DNA from: Breznakia pachnodae
GTDB lineage: Bacteria > Bacillota_I > Bacilli_A > Erysipelotrichales > Erysipelotrichaceae
DNA: 64,000 bases
NCBI RefSeq assembly: GCF_030814225.1
Contig: NZ_JAUSUR010000001.1
Location: forward strand, 496,001 to 560,000
Reading direction: 5' to 3'
The position numbers and the translations under genes are program-made. This document shows, in pieces, positions 28,201 to 34,737 of the stretch. Each line of letters starts with the position of its first letter. Within the stretch, counting starts at the first letter, position 1. The notes under the pieces are model-generated. The model ran no database searches. It saw only the letters and a program-made list of their open reading frames with translations, and was not told where the DNA came from.

Positions 28201-29677
28201 CACCCGCTGTTGTATTTTTCACTTGAAAAGTCGGTCCATACATAAAATGGTTTGTCACACTTGAATCATATGTTGTGTTATATGAACTAGGTATTGACAT
28301 CTTTTGATCTGCTGCAGTAACTACATTCACAGAATATGGTGAGCCTGTTCTTGTTTTTACTGTTGTCGTTCCATCATACCAAGTTAATGTTATCTTCTCT
28401 AACCCACCATTCACATAGTTTCCAACACCTAAAGATTCCGGCACTTTATAGTTAACATAATATGTTGCATTTGACATCCATCCTGTCGATGTCATGGTTA
28501 CTTTTCTAGCAGTTGAATCATGATTAATTGTATAGCCTGATGCTGGTGATACACTCACATACTCCGTACCATCAGGATAATATAATTCAACCTCTGCTTT
28601 CTTTGCATAGTAATATTTAATTTTGGTATTTTGATTTTCCATTCCACCACTTCGCATAGCAGTTGTATTTCCTTTAGAATCATAATCCGTTTCGCTTGCT
28701 ACAATATTAGTAGTTCCTGTTGGAAGATGAGTTGCCCAGTTTAATGTTGCAATTGCTGAACCTGATCCTTCAACTGTAATTGATGCATCTCCTACAACAT
28801 CATTAGAAGCATTCTTCGTTGCAACTGCACGAATTGGGTTTGGAATTGTATGCGGTCCATAGTATCGTGCCATATCTACACTGACTTTAAATTTAATAAC
28901 TACGACTTCAGCACCAGGTGCAAACGTATATTCGATATTACCTGAAGTTGCACCAATTGCATCCTTTGTAGGTAATTTCATTGTGGTAATACTATTACCC
29001 AAAGGGTCACCACTACCATATTGTGCTAGCAATGTTGTATCTACATTTGTTGTAGTAACACCATCAATAACTGATATCATTTCATAACGCATTCCTTCTG
29101 GAACTGTAATAGATAGTTTTTTATTTGCAGAACTTGCATCACCAAAATCTACTCTTACAGAAACATCTTTGATATTACCATTTGCCCATCCTATTCCATC
29201 ATATGCAGGAATATCTACAGTTACTCCTAGATTCGTTTCTGCGGTTCTTGCAAAAATCCTTTCTGATTGCATCGTTTCTGTCAATGTTTTATCAGATTGT
29301 GATTGCGAATTATTTGATTCGTCACTGTCAAATCCGTCTACTATTACTTCCTTTTCATAAGTGTATTCTTCATCACCTTCACTATACACAATATTGAATT
29401 TGTATGTTTCATTTTCATTTACTGTATATGTTCCTTCTAATCCTAAGCTGATTCCTTGTGGATCAACTATATCCAGAATAGTATATTTCTCATTGATATT
29501 TTCAATATCAAATGAAATAACAGCTTCTGTTTTTTCTTCATTATATGTTACTGACTCTTTTACTTCGAATTCTTCATTTGCCAATATATTAGATGCTTGT
29601 AAAAACGTTCCAATACATGTAATTGATAAAGTAAAAGCTAATGTAACTTTCCAAAATACATTTAGTTTTCTTTTCAT
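22286..29677 (-). CDS. Giant repetitive surface protein (adhesin)
   Basis: About 2463 residues. Start ATG at 29675-29677 follows GGAGG by eight bases; an ATG 15 bases earlier would precede the Shine-Dalgarno. Signal peptide at about 1-35. A large non-repetitive head (to about 1000) is followed by an SdrD B/Cna B-like domain (about 1010-1125, VFIDNNGDGLYKTEDGD ... DASGVYLFD), several Ig-like or cadherin-like domains (YNVEYRITDTYGN type), and a region of about 375-residue repeats carrying ADNIVLTQDEAKAFTK and EHYVGDAFDVLHDV. The C-terminus has a hydrophobic segment and RRKYRR but no LPXTG: it reads SVGTSDSTN where the neighbour has SPYTGDTTN. Probably surface-attached adhesin. Gene follows the InlB-repeat protein and has its own ECF-like promoter. 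Confidence 0.82.
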   Translation of the reverse strand: MKRKLNVFWKVTLAFTLSITCIGTFLQASNILANEEFEVKESVTYNEEKTEAVISFDIENINEKYTILDIVDPQGISLGLEGTYTVNENETYKFNIVYSEGDEEYTYEKEVIVDGFDSDESNNSQSQSDKTLTETMQSERIFARTAETNLGVTVDIPAYDGIGWANGNIKDVSVRVDFGDASSANKKLSITVPEGMRYEMISVIDGVTTTNVDTTLLAQYGSGDPLGNSITTMKLPTKDAIGATSGNIEYTFAPGAEVVVIKFKVSVDMARYYGPHTIPNPIRAVATKNASNDVVGDASITVEGSGSAIATLNWATHLPTGTTNIVASETDYDSKGNTTAMRSGGMENQNTKIKYYYAKKAEVELYYPDGTEYVSVSPASGYTINHDSTARKVTMTSTGWMSNATYYVNYKVPESLGVGNYVNGGLEKITLTWYDGTTTVKTRTGSPYSVNVVTAADQKMSIPSSYNTTYDSSVTNHFMYGPTFQVKNTTAGVKKDQVAEFQIDENYKVTRIVFPFDTSISSNQITEIEYMLPGDTTYRTYTYATPLKPTTEKVAITNTSIGLSSTDYFIAMRVKVGNFRQGFSSGDYLATSGHVAAWGILDDGTNATVTFSMYQDGDELATRVSRSGTISSTQSNNRKVASMSTTTYKKDGATTNAIVAGETVQMSTLLNIATHEPLYETVHAIENPQIYLRQPEGMKISESSIKIVDNQGNEVAKVITSYDRPNGEKIFVIQTQGATIGRYFGSSLSSTTLTVSYDVVTEQKLVGEYNAQDMIAWGDPNTTAVSTYPLKAYTDIYDMDNDGSTSDTLLGVYNNIIKVSENKNVLVDTYLNLEGEEPKDPYVEGDINTLAYFTPGTDADYTVKVTNNGDVPADTFVVYIPIPKAGANFGESFQSEAFKWNTKLKSTLAPISGFDISYTSTATETNYKEDSIYSTTVSDLSKVNMIRISSNTPIPSGDGATFKIPLNVDETFDTATSGNKIGTRNIFNPSYDVISTDFKGTLSGTKVGTELVIAEVGGTVFIDNNGDGLYKTEDGDAPVDNHEIRLWKLNETTNVYEKVMKDGNQVSVATDASGVYLFDYTTGMGYGTYAVEFVEKTGSTYQYTVNNPVDTTIDSDAIVANDIPNLGDTYRGWVLGIDATKPVAKTIGCGFLEYNPPVDLKLTVPSDTQVVKVGENINITPTKIEPDFWESIKNPTTAYTWELVNASDSAYITLAGTSTKTVNVTGVSKTTGTQTVEIRLTIKDIYGQKKSEVVEVKVNTSTAPTVTLPTINAYKGDVINWLGTEVTAIDDNGDTIILEPSDPGKNVEWDTSTVPMTLGTLSTEGTYNVEYRITDTYGNTKTQNRVVKVNGLPSITTSVQTYALGDATIDTQIKSSSVVSASYLKASDTVGTAPADTAITGITYSIKSGPSTTDFSKVGTYKIEYSVTNPDSKVATKETTVLITDENTKVENDLAIRADNIVLTQDEAKAFTKANAITKADVKAYEYTRTDGNITGVDTLTNITSADVSAITGVSAKGGEFKLVFTATGVSGTITKEILVVVEGTEIQEDNGIVVKAKGFTIANTDAIGLTDAIAQSSGRGNVSAYLLKDETPVTTIEASTTELAAINAVGLAGATKDLTFTAKDSGKTSTITVSVVVSPTLTGPTITANDCEHYVGDAFDVLHDVTAEDATSTAITLKTEDPNKNTVVTHSIPNGSDKYTTAGTYEVSIKVTDQFGNESTETRKVKVNGLPEITVPVQTYYLSDTTIATQVDGAASASYLKADDTVGVAPTATEVTGISNTIKSGPSTDYSKVGAYVVEYTVTNTDGKTAIKEVNVLILDDTTKVENDLAIRADNIVLTQDEAKAFTKVDAITKADVKAYEYTRTDGNITGVDTLTNITSADVSDIKNVSTKGGEFRLTFTATGTSGSITKEILVVVEGTEIQENDGIVVKAKGFTIANTDAATLDDSTSQGNGSVSAYLLKDETPIIDIEADTTDLTDINAVGLEGDTKPLTFTAEDNGKTSAITVDVTISATLIKPTITADDCEHYVGDSFDVLHGVSAEDATNTNIPLLTTRALTNTVVTHNIPVTDGKYTTPGTYEVTYEITDRFGNTQTKTRTVKVHGLVEIEASAQEYLSDDATILSQVESAASASYLKASDGVGSAPVSIDLSSDIKVTVESGPDGTTDFSKVGIYKVTYRVTNTDGKTDSVTIDVLIEDSGTIVDATGTLKISGVGFQLTQDDAKKLTEKEAIKNGDVKAFEIIKDVDGTTIGYNDVSDSAKVYTEQLTAINNVTKSGGIFDLIFEVEKDGKSVSKLVKVSVQGTGTPPIVVTPDGDELAISANDFTITYKEALIIDETTATDLSEVEAYLLKTDPDLVNASTDSITIKVSGNQLDMIRGVTSKGGTYDLTFTAEYISKDGQLVTNTVTIKVTVLPEGKASTAPTESTTTNNSVGTSDSTNMLYYILLLGISSMPIMIRRKYRR
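23080..25330. repeat. Tandem repeat of about 1.13 kb inside the giant adhesin gene
   Basis: Two nearly identical units (about 24205-25330 and 23080-24205) and a diverged third beginning near 23060. Marker peptides VENDLAIRADNIVLTQDEA and EHYVGDxFDVLHxVxAEDA recur about 1125 bp apart. Such long homologous units permit recombination that changes adhesin length. Boundaries are approximate. Confidence 0.75.
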
Positions 29678-29731
29678 TTGCTTGCCCTCCATTGTTAATT
29701 TTTTTATTTGGTTTCCAATTAAACCAGTGGT

Positions 29732-29759
29732 TAGATAAACTTGTTACTGCTTTGGTTCA
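29732..29759 (-). promoter_or_regulatory. ECF-like promoter ahead of the giant adhesin
   Basis: TGAACC (29754-29759), 16 bp, TATCTAACC (from 29737 down) on the minus strand. It aligns base for base with the sigma gene promoter (TGAACC, 16, CGTCTAACC) except for CG to TA at the -10. It overlaps the end of the upstream gene. Weaker than the other two copies. Confidence 0.55.
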
Positions 29760-30913
29760 TTTTTTCTCCAAACAAATATAATCAACAATATGGCTAAGAC
29801 TATTAAGATTGGTAAAACTGCAATATTCATCTTCTCTTCAACATAAATAGTAATATTTTCATCATCTAATTTATTATTCTCTTCTTTATTACTACCCTTT
29901 GCGCTCCAGTGATATGTTTTATCACTAATTAGTTTCCCACTTCCTTGTATTGATGATTTCTCTGATATCTTTAAATTGTTTTTCTTTTCCTCTTGCTTAT
30001 CAACATCTTCAAAAACTGCATATACATTTATATTGTCTGTAATATTATCAAGACTTTTATCCCATTTCAAAAATTTCTTTTCATTTGTATCGTTTATTTT
30101 TACTCCTTTAGCATCGTCACCAAAAGATACCTGTTCACTATAATAAAGAGTTTCATCTATATAGTAACTTACAGTAAATACTCTCTTTTTAAAAACTGCA
30201 TAGTAACTCATATCACTAAAGATTGCTTCTTGATTATAATATGTGCCATTTCCATCTTGTAATGTATTAAAACCTACAAATTGATAACCATAAGGTTCCT
30301 CTACATTTGGAATTGTTACAGTATCGCCACTTAAAACAGTAGTTAATGATAATAAGTCATCATTACTATAAAATTTAACATTATAATAACTTGCTTCATT
30401 AAAACTCCCATAAAACACATGTTCTGTTCTATTTGTTTTGATACTGGAAGAAATATTTGGAGCATATACACGAAGATTACCAGTAATTTTATCTCTTGCA
30501 GCTCCAATTGATTTCACTTGTAATTGAATGTTTGTATAATCGTTACCAAGAGAAAGTGATACACCTGTATTGTTAATGAAATTCTGATACTGTTCTTGTG
30601 TAGCATTTACTCCATTGATAACAAGTACACCTGAATAATATGAATGGAAAGTAATTCCATACTTCGTTTCAAATCCTATATATGTATCAATTACTGAAGA
30701 TTTGTTTCTAATTTGAAAATTCAATTGTATAGTTGATCCATAAGCTACTTGTGTTGAACTATTTAATTCAATTAAACTACCATTTTGTATTACATATGCC
30801 TGAGAACTCTGTTCCAATGCAAAAGAGGCTGATGCATCCAGCCTTTCGTTCATTGGTATTATTAAAAGCAGTGTAGTAAGTACTACTGCTGTAATCTTTC
30901 TAAATCTATTCAT
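29744..30913 (-). CDS. Secreted, membrane-anchored InlB-repeat protein
   Basis: 389 residues. Signal peptide at 1-29. Central part about 30-180 is of unknown fold (SSTQVAYGSTIQLNFQIRNKSS). Two InlB B-repeat (Listeria-Bacteroides repeat) units follow: NVKFYSNDDLL ... YGYQFVGFNTLQDGNGTYYN ... YYAVFKK at about 180-240, then FTVSYYIDETLYYSEQVSFGD ... FLKWDKSLDNITDNINVYAVFED. The C-terminus is a single hydrophobic segment (about 362-381) with RKNEPKQ, without a sorting motif, so it probably stays in the membrane. Located 19 bp after the ECF sigma gene, so co-transcribed with it. Could sense or bind a ligand for the sigma system, or be a plain adhesin. Confidence 0.75.
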   Translation of the reverse strand: MNRFRKITAVVLTTLLLIIPMNERLDASASFALEQSSQAYVIQNGSLIELNSSTQVAYGSTIQLNFQIRNKSSVIDTYIGFETKYGITFHSYYSGVLVINGVNATQEQYQNFINNTGVSLSLGNDYTNIQLQVKSIGAARDKITGNLRVYAPNISSSIKTNRTEHVFYGSFNEASYYNVKFYSNDDLLSLTTVLSGDTVTIPNVEEPYGYQFVGFNTLQDGNGTYYNQEAIFSDMSYYAVFKKRVFTVSYYIDETLYYSEQVSFGDDAKGVKINDTNEKKFLKWDKSLDNITDNINVYAVFEDVDKQEEKKNNLKISEKSSIQGSGKLISDKTYHWSAKGSNKEENNKLDDENITIYVEEKMNIAVLPILIVLAILLIIFVWRKNEPKQ

Positions 30914-30932
30914 CCGCCCATCCTTCTAATCT

Positions 30933-32204
30933 TTAATTAATTTCTATCTCGTACTGTGTTAAGTTACCTACAATGTCAACTACAACAACTTCGACAGTAC
31001 CATCAAGTTCAATTTTTAAATTATGATCTTCAGGAATCAATATGTTTTCATTATTATTTTTTATATAAGAATTTTTATAGTCTATTTCACTATTATCAGT
31101 AATATCTAATGATAAAATTCCTTCTTCATAAGAAGCATTTTGAAGAATTGGCTTTTTCTTATCAATATTTGAAATGGTAACAACTGCTTTCTCTTTTGCT
31201 ATTTCAACTGTATACTCACCATTACTCTTTGCTACAAAAGTAATCTGATTATCTGCATATGTATAGTCAATACTCTTATTTTCTTGAAATACTTCTATCT
31301 TATTTGTTTCAACGACATCTGATAATGTTACCAATACTTCAACATCACTATTGGTTAGTTGATCATAATATGCAATTTCTTTAATCACTTGTTTTTCCTG
31401 TGTATTCAGTTGACTGTATCCAACAAATCCAGTTCCCCCTACTAAGGCAAATGTAATTGCTACTTTTGCACCAGTTGAAATTGTAAATGTCTCTGCTGTT
31501 GCCGCAAGTACTGTTGGAAATGTTGAAGATGATACAATGCTATTTATAATTTTCTTTGATGTATCTACAGACATCTGATTCTGATTCACTAACACCTGGA
31601 ATGCTTCATACATCATTGGTGTGAAAGCAACCGTTAGATATTTTGCAGGATTGAATCCCTGTTCAGTTAGAATTGGTTGTACAGAATCTCTTATTTTAGA
31701 TAAACGCGATTTTACTGTACCTACAGGCATTTGCATAACCTCTGCTATTTCGCTAACTGTTAAATCATCAAAATATTTAAGAAATGCAACCTGATGAAAT
31801 CGTTCTGGCATTTCTAAAATTGCATGTTCAATTGCAACCTTTAATTCATTATCACTAACTTCTTGCGTGAGTGTGCGTTTGTATTCGATAATTTCTTCAA
31901 GATTTGTATCATCTGACAACTCCATCTTTCTTTTCCCTTTATTTTTTATAGAAAGTGAATGATTAAATGCAATTGTAAATATCCAAGAATGAAATGATGC
32001 ATCATTCTTTAGTTTATTAATATTCTCAATTACTTTTATAAATGTTTCTTGTACAGTTTCCTCCGCATCTGCTTCATTTCTTAAAAGCGTTAATGCAAAG
32101 TAATAAATAGAATCTTTGTAATAATTATAAATATAATCAAAGGCTTTTCGATCACCATTTTTTAACTTCTTTACATACTTCAAGTCTATTTTCTGTTTTG
32201 CCAT
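30933..32204 (-). CDS. ECF sigma factor with C-terminal membrane and outer domain
   Basis: 423 residues, more than twice the usual ECF length. Sigma-2 region about 10-90 (FIKVIENINKLKNDASFHSWIFTIAFN) and sigma-4 region about 120-175 (LEMPERFHQVAFLKYFDDLTVSEIAEVMQMPVGTVKSR pattern, HTH intact). After a linker (about 180-240) comes one hydrophobic segment (about 247-264), then a 160-residue part with Ig-like strands and Asp-Asn turns, predicted outside the membrane. No separate anti-sigma gene is seen, so the tail may tether and gate the sigma part. Preceded by GGAGG and an ECF promoter at 32245-32272, so it probably activates its own gene. First gene of a unit with the InlB-repeat protein and the giant adhesin. 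Confidence 0.85.
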   Translation of the reverse strand: MAKQKIDLKYVKKLKNGDRKAFDYIYNYYKDSIYYFALTLLRNEADAEETVQETFIKVIENINKLKNDASFHSWIFTIAFNHSLSIKNKGKRKMELSDDTNLEEIIEYKRTLTQEVSDNELKVAIEHAILEMPERFHQVAFLKYFDDLTVSEIAEVMQMPVGTVKSRLSKIRDSVQPILTEQGFNPAKYLTVAFTPMMYEAFQVLVNQNQMSVDTSKKIINSIVSSSTFPTVLAATAETFTISTGAKVAITFALVGGTGFVGYSQLNTQEKQVIKEIAYYDQLTNSDVEVLVTLSDVVETNKIEVFQENKSIDYTYADNQITFVAKSNGEYTVEIAKEKAVVTISNIDKKKPILQNASYEEGILSLDITDNSEIDYKNSYIKNNNENILIPEDHNLKIELDGTVEVVVVDIVGNLTQYEIEIN

Positions 32205-32244
32205 ATATACTGCCCTCCAAATTTGAGTATACCCACTCTTTGGT

Positions 32245-32272
32245 TAGACGTAGAAAGCATTCAAATGGTTCA
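32245..32272 (-). promoter_or_regulatory. ECF autoregulatory promoter of the sigma factor gene
   Basis: TGAACC (32267-32272), 16 bp, CGTCTA (32245-32250) on the minus strand, a standard ECF-type promoter. It directly follows the T run of the upstream terminator. Confidence 0.82.
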
Positions 32273-32308
32273 AAAAAAACACTACACATAGTTACCCATG
32301 TATAGCGT
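32272..32308 (-). terminator. Terminator after the infC-rpmI-rplT-fabT unit
   Basis: Stem CGCTATACAT with ATGTGTAGTG (32280-32307, one mismatch and one wobble) followed by eight T bases on the minus strand. Separates the translation operon from the sigma operon. Confidence 0.8.
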
Positions 32309-32312
32309 CTGT

Positions 32313-32777
32313 TTAAATATTCGCTTGAATTCTATATTCTTCTCTAAAGTATTGTAAGATACGCTCAAGCGCTTCATTCAATACAATATTCTCGTCTAGT
32401 TGTAAATCACCGATTGCTTTATCAATTAGGTTTTTATGAAAATCCTCGTGAATTTCCAAAATAGGTTTTGCTTTTTCAGTTAAACGTAATCTTACAATTC
32501 GTTTATCCTTTTCATCACGATATCTTTCAACATATCCCTTATCAATTAATTTCGCAACGTTGGTTGTTAAGGTACCTTGTGTAACCATCATTCTCCCCGC
32601 TAGGTGAGACATTGAGTTATCACTTCCCTTTTCGATATTCTCAATAATGTGAACATCATTCATTGAAAGTGCTACTCCTTTATCTTTTAGGTTACGTTCC
32701 TCAATATACAAAATATAATTAAACAACCCAACTAATAACTCGTTCAGTGTATGACGAGTATTATATGTTTGATCCAT
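32313..32777 (-). CDS. fabT: MarR-family regulator, FabT-like
   Basis: 154 residues with a winged helix (about 50-115). Its sequence pattern follows pneumococcal FabT as I recall it: ELLVGLFNYILYIEERNL, SMNDVHIIENI, MMVTQGTLTTNVAKLIDKGYVERYRDEKDKRIVRLRLTEKA. FabT represses fatty-acid genes when bound to acyl-ACP and recognises TTTGA-N3-TCAAA palindromes; two such sites cover the acpP promoter at 16502-16552. Here the gene is not in the FAS operon but 17 bp behind rplT, which would link its level to ribosomal protein synthesis. No good Shine-Dalgarno is visible, so output may be low. Assignment is by similarity plus operator match. Confidence 0.75.
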   Translation of the reverse strand: MDQTYNTRHTLNELLVGLFNYILYIEERNLKDKGVALSMNDVHIIENIEKGSDNSMSHLAGRMMVTQGTLTTNVAKLIDKGYVERYRDEKDKRIVRLRLTEKAKPILEIHEDFHKNLIDKAIGDLQLDENIVLNEALERILQYFREEYRIQANI

Positions 32778-32794
32778 AACTATTTAAGATCGAA

Positions 32795-33532
32795 TTATTC
32801 TGCTTCCTTGTCAGCAGCTTTTTTCGTTGTCTTTTTAGCAGCTGGTTTCTTTGCTGCTGGTTTCTTTTCAGCTGTTTCTTCTTTTGCTTCTGCCTTTTTA
32901 GCTGGTGCTTTCTTTGCAGGAGCTTTTTTTGCTGGCTTATCTTCTGCTGCTACTGTTGTAGCTGCTTCTTTTTTAGCCGCTGGCTTTTTAGCAGCCGTTT
33001 TCTTTGCTGCAGGTTTCTTTTCAGCTTTTTCTTCTTTTACTTCTGCTTTCTTAGCTGGTGCTTTCTTTGCAGGAGCCTTTTTAGCTGGCTTATCTTCTGC
33101 TGCTACTGTTGTAGCTGCTTCTTTCTTAGCTGCTGGTTTTGCTTTTGGTGCTTCTTCCTTCACTGCAACTGGTCCTTTTTCAAGTGCCTTTTTTGCAGCT
33201 TCACAAATAGCTGTAAAACCTTTTTCGTCGTGAATTGCCATTTCTGACAACATTTTACGGTTGATTTGGATATTCGCCCATTTTAAACCACAAGTAAGTC
33301 TTGAGTAGCTTAATCCATTCATTCTAGCTGCTGCGTTAATACGAGCAATCCATAATTTACGCATATCACGTTTTAATTGTCTTCTATCGCGGTATGCATA
33401 TTTTAATGAATGCATAACTTGTTCATTAGCTGTACGGTATAGGATGTGTTTTGATCCAAAGTACCCCTTCGCTAATTTAATTGTCTTTTTTCTTCTAGCG
33501 CGTGTTACTGTTCCACCTTTTACTCTTGGCAT
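32795..33532 (-). CDS. rplT: Ribosomal protein L20 with long Lys/Ala/Pro-rich tail
   Basis: 245 residues against about 118 usual. Residues 1-119 are a complete L20 ([25 protein letters not shown] ... [28 protein letters not shown]). The remaining 126 residues are low complexity, histone H1-like ([14 protein letters not shown]), with a 51-residue unit repeated twice. Frame is continuous with no sign of error, and GGAGG precedes ATG. L20 helps assemble the 50S subunit and represses its own operon by binding the leader. The tail probably extends from the ribosome surface or binds RNA; its role is unknown. Confidence 0.93.
   Translation of the reverse strand: MPRVKGGTVTRARRKKTIKLAKGYFGSKHILYRTANEQVMHSLKYAYRDRRQLKRDMRKLWIARINAAARMNGLSYSRLTCGLKWANIQINRKMLSEMAIHDEKGFTAICEAAKKALEKGPVAVKEEAPKAKPAAKKEAATTVAAEDKPAKKAPAKKAPAKKAEVKEEKAEKKPAAKKTAAKKPAAKKEAATTVAAEDKPAKKAPAKKAPAKKAEAKEETAEKKPAAKKPAAKKTTKKAADKEAE
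32800..33150. repeat. 153-bp tandem repeat in the rplT tail
   Basis: CTTATCTTCTGCTGCTACTG starts at 32936 and again at 33089, exactly 153 bp (51 codons) apart, with nearly identical sequence through the unit. In-frame change of copy number would alter the tail length without disturbing L20. Confidence 0.85.
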
Positions 33533-33550
33533 ATCAAGTTCCTCCTATTT

Positions 33551-33745
33551 CTACTTCTTAAGCATTAGCTTGATACGTTTGTAATCGCTACTGCTCACTA
33601 ATGTTGATTTCGCTAAATGTCTTCTTTGTTTCTTTGTTTTCCCGTGGAAACGGTGTGATGTATATGCATGTCCTCTTTTTAATTTTCCAGAACCTGTTTT
33701 CTTCACACGTTTTGCAAGTCCACTATGTGATTTCATCTTTGGCAT
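33551..33745 (-). CDS. rpmI: Ribosomal protein L35
   Basis: 64 residues, full length. [30 protein letters not shown]-type sequence is diagnostic of bL35. AGGAGG upstream. Standard order infC-rpmI-rplT. Confidence 0.97.
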   Translation of the reverse strand: MPKMKSHSGLAKRVKKTGSGKLKRGHAYTSHRFHGKTKKQRRHLAKSTLVSSSDYKRIKLMLKK

Positions 33746-33762
33746 AATATTCTCCTCCTAAA

Positions 33763-34305
33763 TTATTGTTGTTTCTTCTTAATTGGAGCTAATACACATG
33801 ACATTGTATTACCTTCAAGTGAAGCTCTTTTTTCTACTTGCGCAATATCTGATATTTCTTCAATGAATTGATTCATTGCTTTTCGACCAACGTCAAGTCT
33901 AGTAATCAAACGACCCCTAAAACGCATATCGACCTTAACCTTATGCCCTTGTTCAATAAACTTACGAGCATGGCGCATCTTTGTATCAAAATCATGTTTA
34001 TCAATATTCGGTGGCAAACGAAGTGATTTAAGTTCCACAACATGTTGTTTTCTTTTCGCATCCTTTGCTTTCTTCTGCGCTTCAAAACGATAACGTCCAT
34101 AATCCAATATTTTACATACTGGTGGATTTCCTTTAGGTGCAACACATAGTAAATCTAACTCCTGGTCCATTGCTCTTTTCAAAGCATCATCACGACTCAT
34201 AACTCCTAATTGTGTTCCATCCGCGTCAATAACTAGTACTTCTCTAAAACGAATTTTCTCGTTAACTAAATCTGTATTGACATTATTTGGTACTACTTTT
34301 CTAAT
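33763..34305 (-). CDS. infC: Translation initiation factor IF-3 (ATT start)
   Basis: About 180 residues. N-domain (NEKIRFREVLVIDADGTQLGVMSRDDAL) and C-domain (LRLPPNIDKHDFDTKMRHARKFIEQGHKVKVDMRFRGR) both complete. Start choice: AGGAGG at 34314-34319 stands eight bases before ATT at 34303-34305, while the upstream in-frame GTG (34312-34314) overlaps the Shine-Dalgarno and cannot be used. IF-3 genes of E. coli and Geobacillus also start at AUU, which lets IF-3 limit its own translation. The L20 leader and terminator lie upstream. Confidence 0.93.
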   Translation of the reverse strand: MRKVVPNNVNTDLVNEKIRFREVLVIDADGTQLGVMSRDDALKRAMDQELDLLCVAPKGNPPVCKILDYGRYRFEAQKKAKDAKRKQHVVELKSLRLPPNIDKHDFDTKMRHARKFIEQGHKVKVDMRFRGRLITRLDVGRKAMNQFIEEISDIAQVEKRASLEGNTMSCVLAPIKKKQQ

Positions 34306-34319
34306 AACAGACACCTCCT

Positions 34320-34456
34320 TGCATATAAAAAGCGAGCATTAATTGCCCACTTGTTTTGCTTTCTATCATTAACTTTCATTAAGATGTAGCCTACAACCTT
34401 TGTCCTCTGACAGCAGGTGAGAAGTGGGACTTCTACTTTCTACTAACTTTTCTTGC
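34320..34456 (-). promoter_or_regulatory. L20 leader of the infC operon
   Basis: About 135-nt 5' leader. Paired segments include GTCCCACTTCTCACC, GGACAAAGGTTGTAGGCTACATC and AACAAGTGGG, the last able to pair with the first (GUCCCACUU/AAGUGGG type). Just before infC, GGGCA-ATTAA-TGCTC followed by GCTTTTT forms a terminator (34325-34345). This is the layout of the Firmicutes L20 leader, where excess L20 stabilises termination. Confidence 0.8.
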
Positions 34457-34462
34457 TTACTT

Positions 34463-34491
34463 ATATTACTATTTAATTGACTGATTGTCAA
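34463..34491 (-). promoter_or_regulatory. Promoter of the infC operon
   Basis: -35 TTGACA (34486-34491), 17 bp, -10 TAATAT (34463-34468) on the minus strand; start near 34456 at the head of the leader. Confidence 0.82.
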
Positions 34492-34563
34492 TCATTATTG
34501 TGTTTTTCTTCCATCAATTCAAAGATTTAATTATTATAGATTAAAAGGGAAAAACTTTTTCTA

Positions 34564-34592
34564 TTGTACTCATTATTCAGTTACGCTATAAT
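34564..34592 (+). promoter_or_regulatory. Promoter of the antitoxin RNA
   Basis: -35 TTGTAC (34564-34569), 17 bp, -10 TATAAT (34587-34592) on the plus strand, pointing at a hairpin only 32 bp away. Confidence 0.8.
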
Positions 34593-34598
34593 ATGCAT

Positions 34599-34656
34599 AG
34601 TGGTGATACTCAATTACCTAAAGAAAGACACATTGCGCTAACAATGTGTCTTTTAT
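34599..34656 (+). ncRNA. Candidate antitoxin RNA (RNA II type)
   Basis: Predicted RNA of about 58 nt: 5' part carries GGTGATACTCAATTA (34602-34616), then a 12-bp terminator stem and TTTTATT. Its 5' segment is a direct repeat of 34663-34680 (GGTGATGACACTCAATTA), which lies at the stop codon of the toxin message on the other strand. Convergent RNAs sharing a bidirectional terminator with direct repeats on either side is the plan of the enterococcal par (Fst) locus, whose RNA II is about 65 nt. No coding potential. Confidence 0.72.
34624..34653. terminator. Bidirectional terminator of the toxin-antitoxin locus
   Basis: Perfect 12-bp stem AAAGACACATTG (34624-34635) and CAATGTGTCTTT (34642-34653), loop CGCTAA. 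T-rich exit on the plus strand (TTTTATT) and on the minus strand (CTTTCTTT). Confidence 0.85.
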
Positions 34657-34677
34657 TGTGCAGGTGATGACACTCAA

Positions 34678-34737
34678 TTAATCCTTGTGCTTAATTATAA
34701 TAATAAGTAAACAAAGTACAAGAATAATCTCGTACAT
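34678..34737 (-). CDS. Candidate type I toxin, 19-residue hydrophobic peptide
   Basis: ORF MYEIILVLCLLIIIIKHKD, one hydrophobic helix with a charged tail, in the size and style of Ibs/Fst-type toxins. GGAGG at 34743-34747, five bases before ATG. Its stop codon lies in the second direct repeat. A second frame, 34695-34781 (28 residues, beginning MKEVTLRVGGDW and ending in a hydrophobic run), has its own GGAGG and overlaps it, so either or both may be made. GGTGGTGAC just ahead of the first site can pair with GTCATCACC after the stop, hiding the ribosome binding site in the full message. The promoter of this message, expected between 34800 and 34850, is not clear. Confidence 0.65.
   Translation of the reverse strand: MYEIILVLCLLIIIIKHKD

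Noticed and set aside
29693-29743. Terminator between the InlB-repeat gene and the giant adhesin
   Set aside because: No stable stem with T run was found, so co-transcription remains possible in addition to the ECF-like promoter.
32800-33150. CRISPR-like repeat array
   Set aside because: The 153-bp direct repeats are in-frame coding units of the L20 tail without spacers.
32751-33233. 160-codon Ala/Phe-rich frame opposite the rplT tail
   Set aside because: Antisense shadow of the Lys/Ala repeat; no ribosome binding site, and it lies opposite a certain ribosomal protein gene.
34312-34314. GTG start for infC
   Set aside because: It overlaps the GGAGG ribosome binding site; ATT eight bases after that site is the expected IF-3 start.
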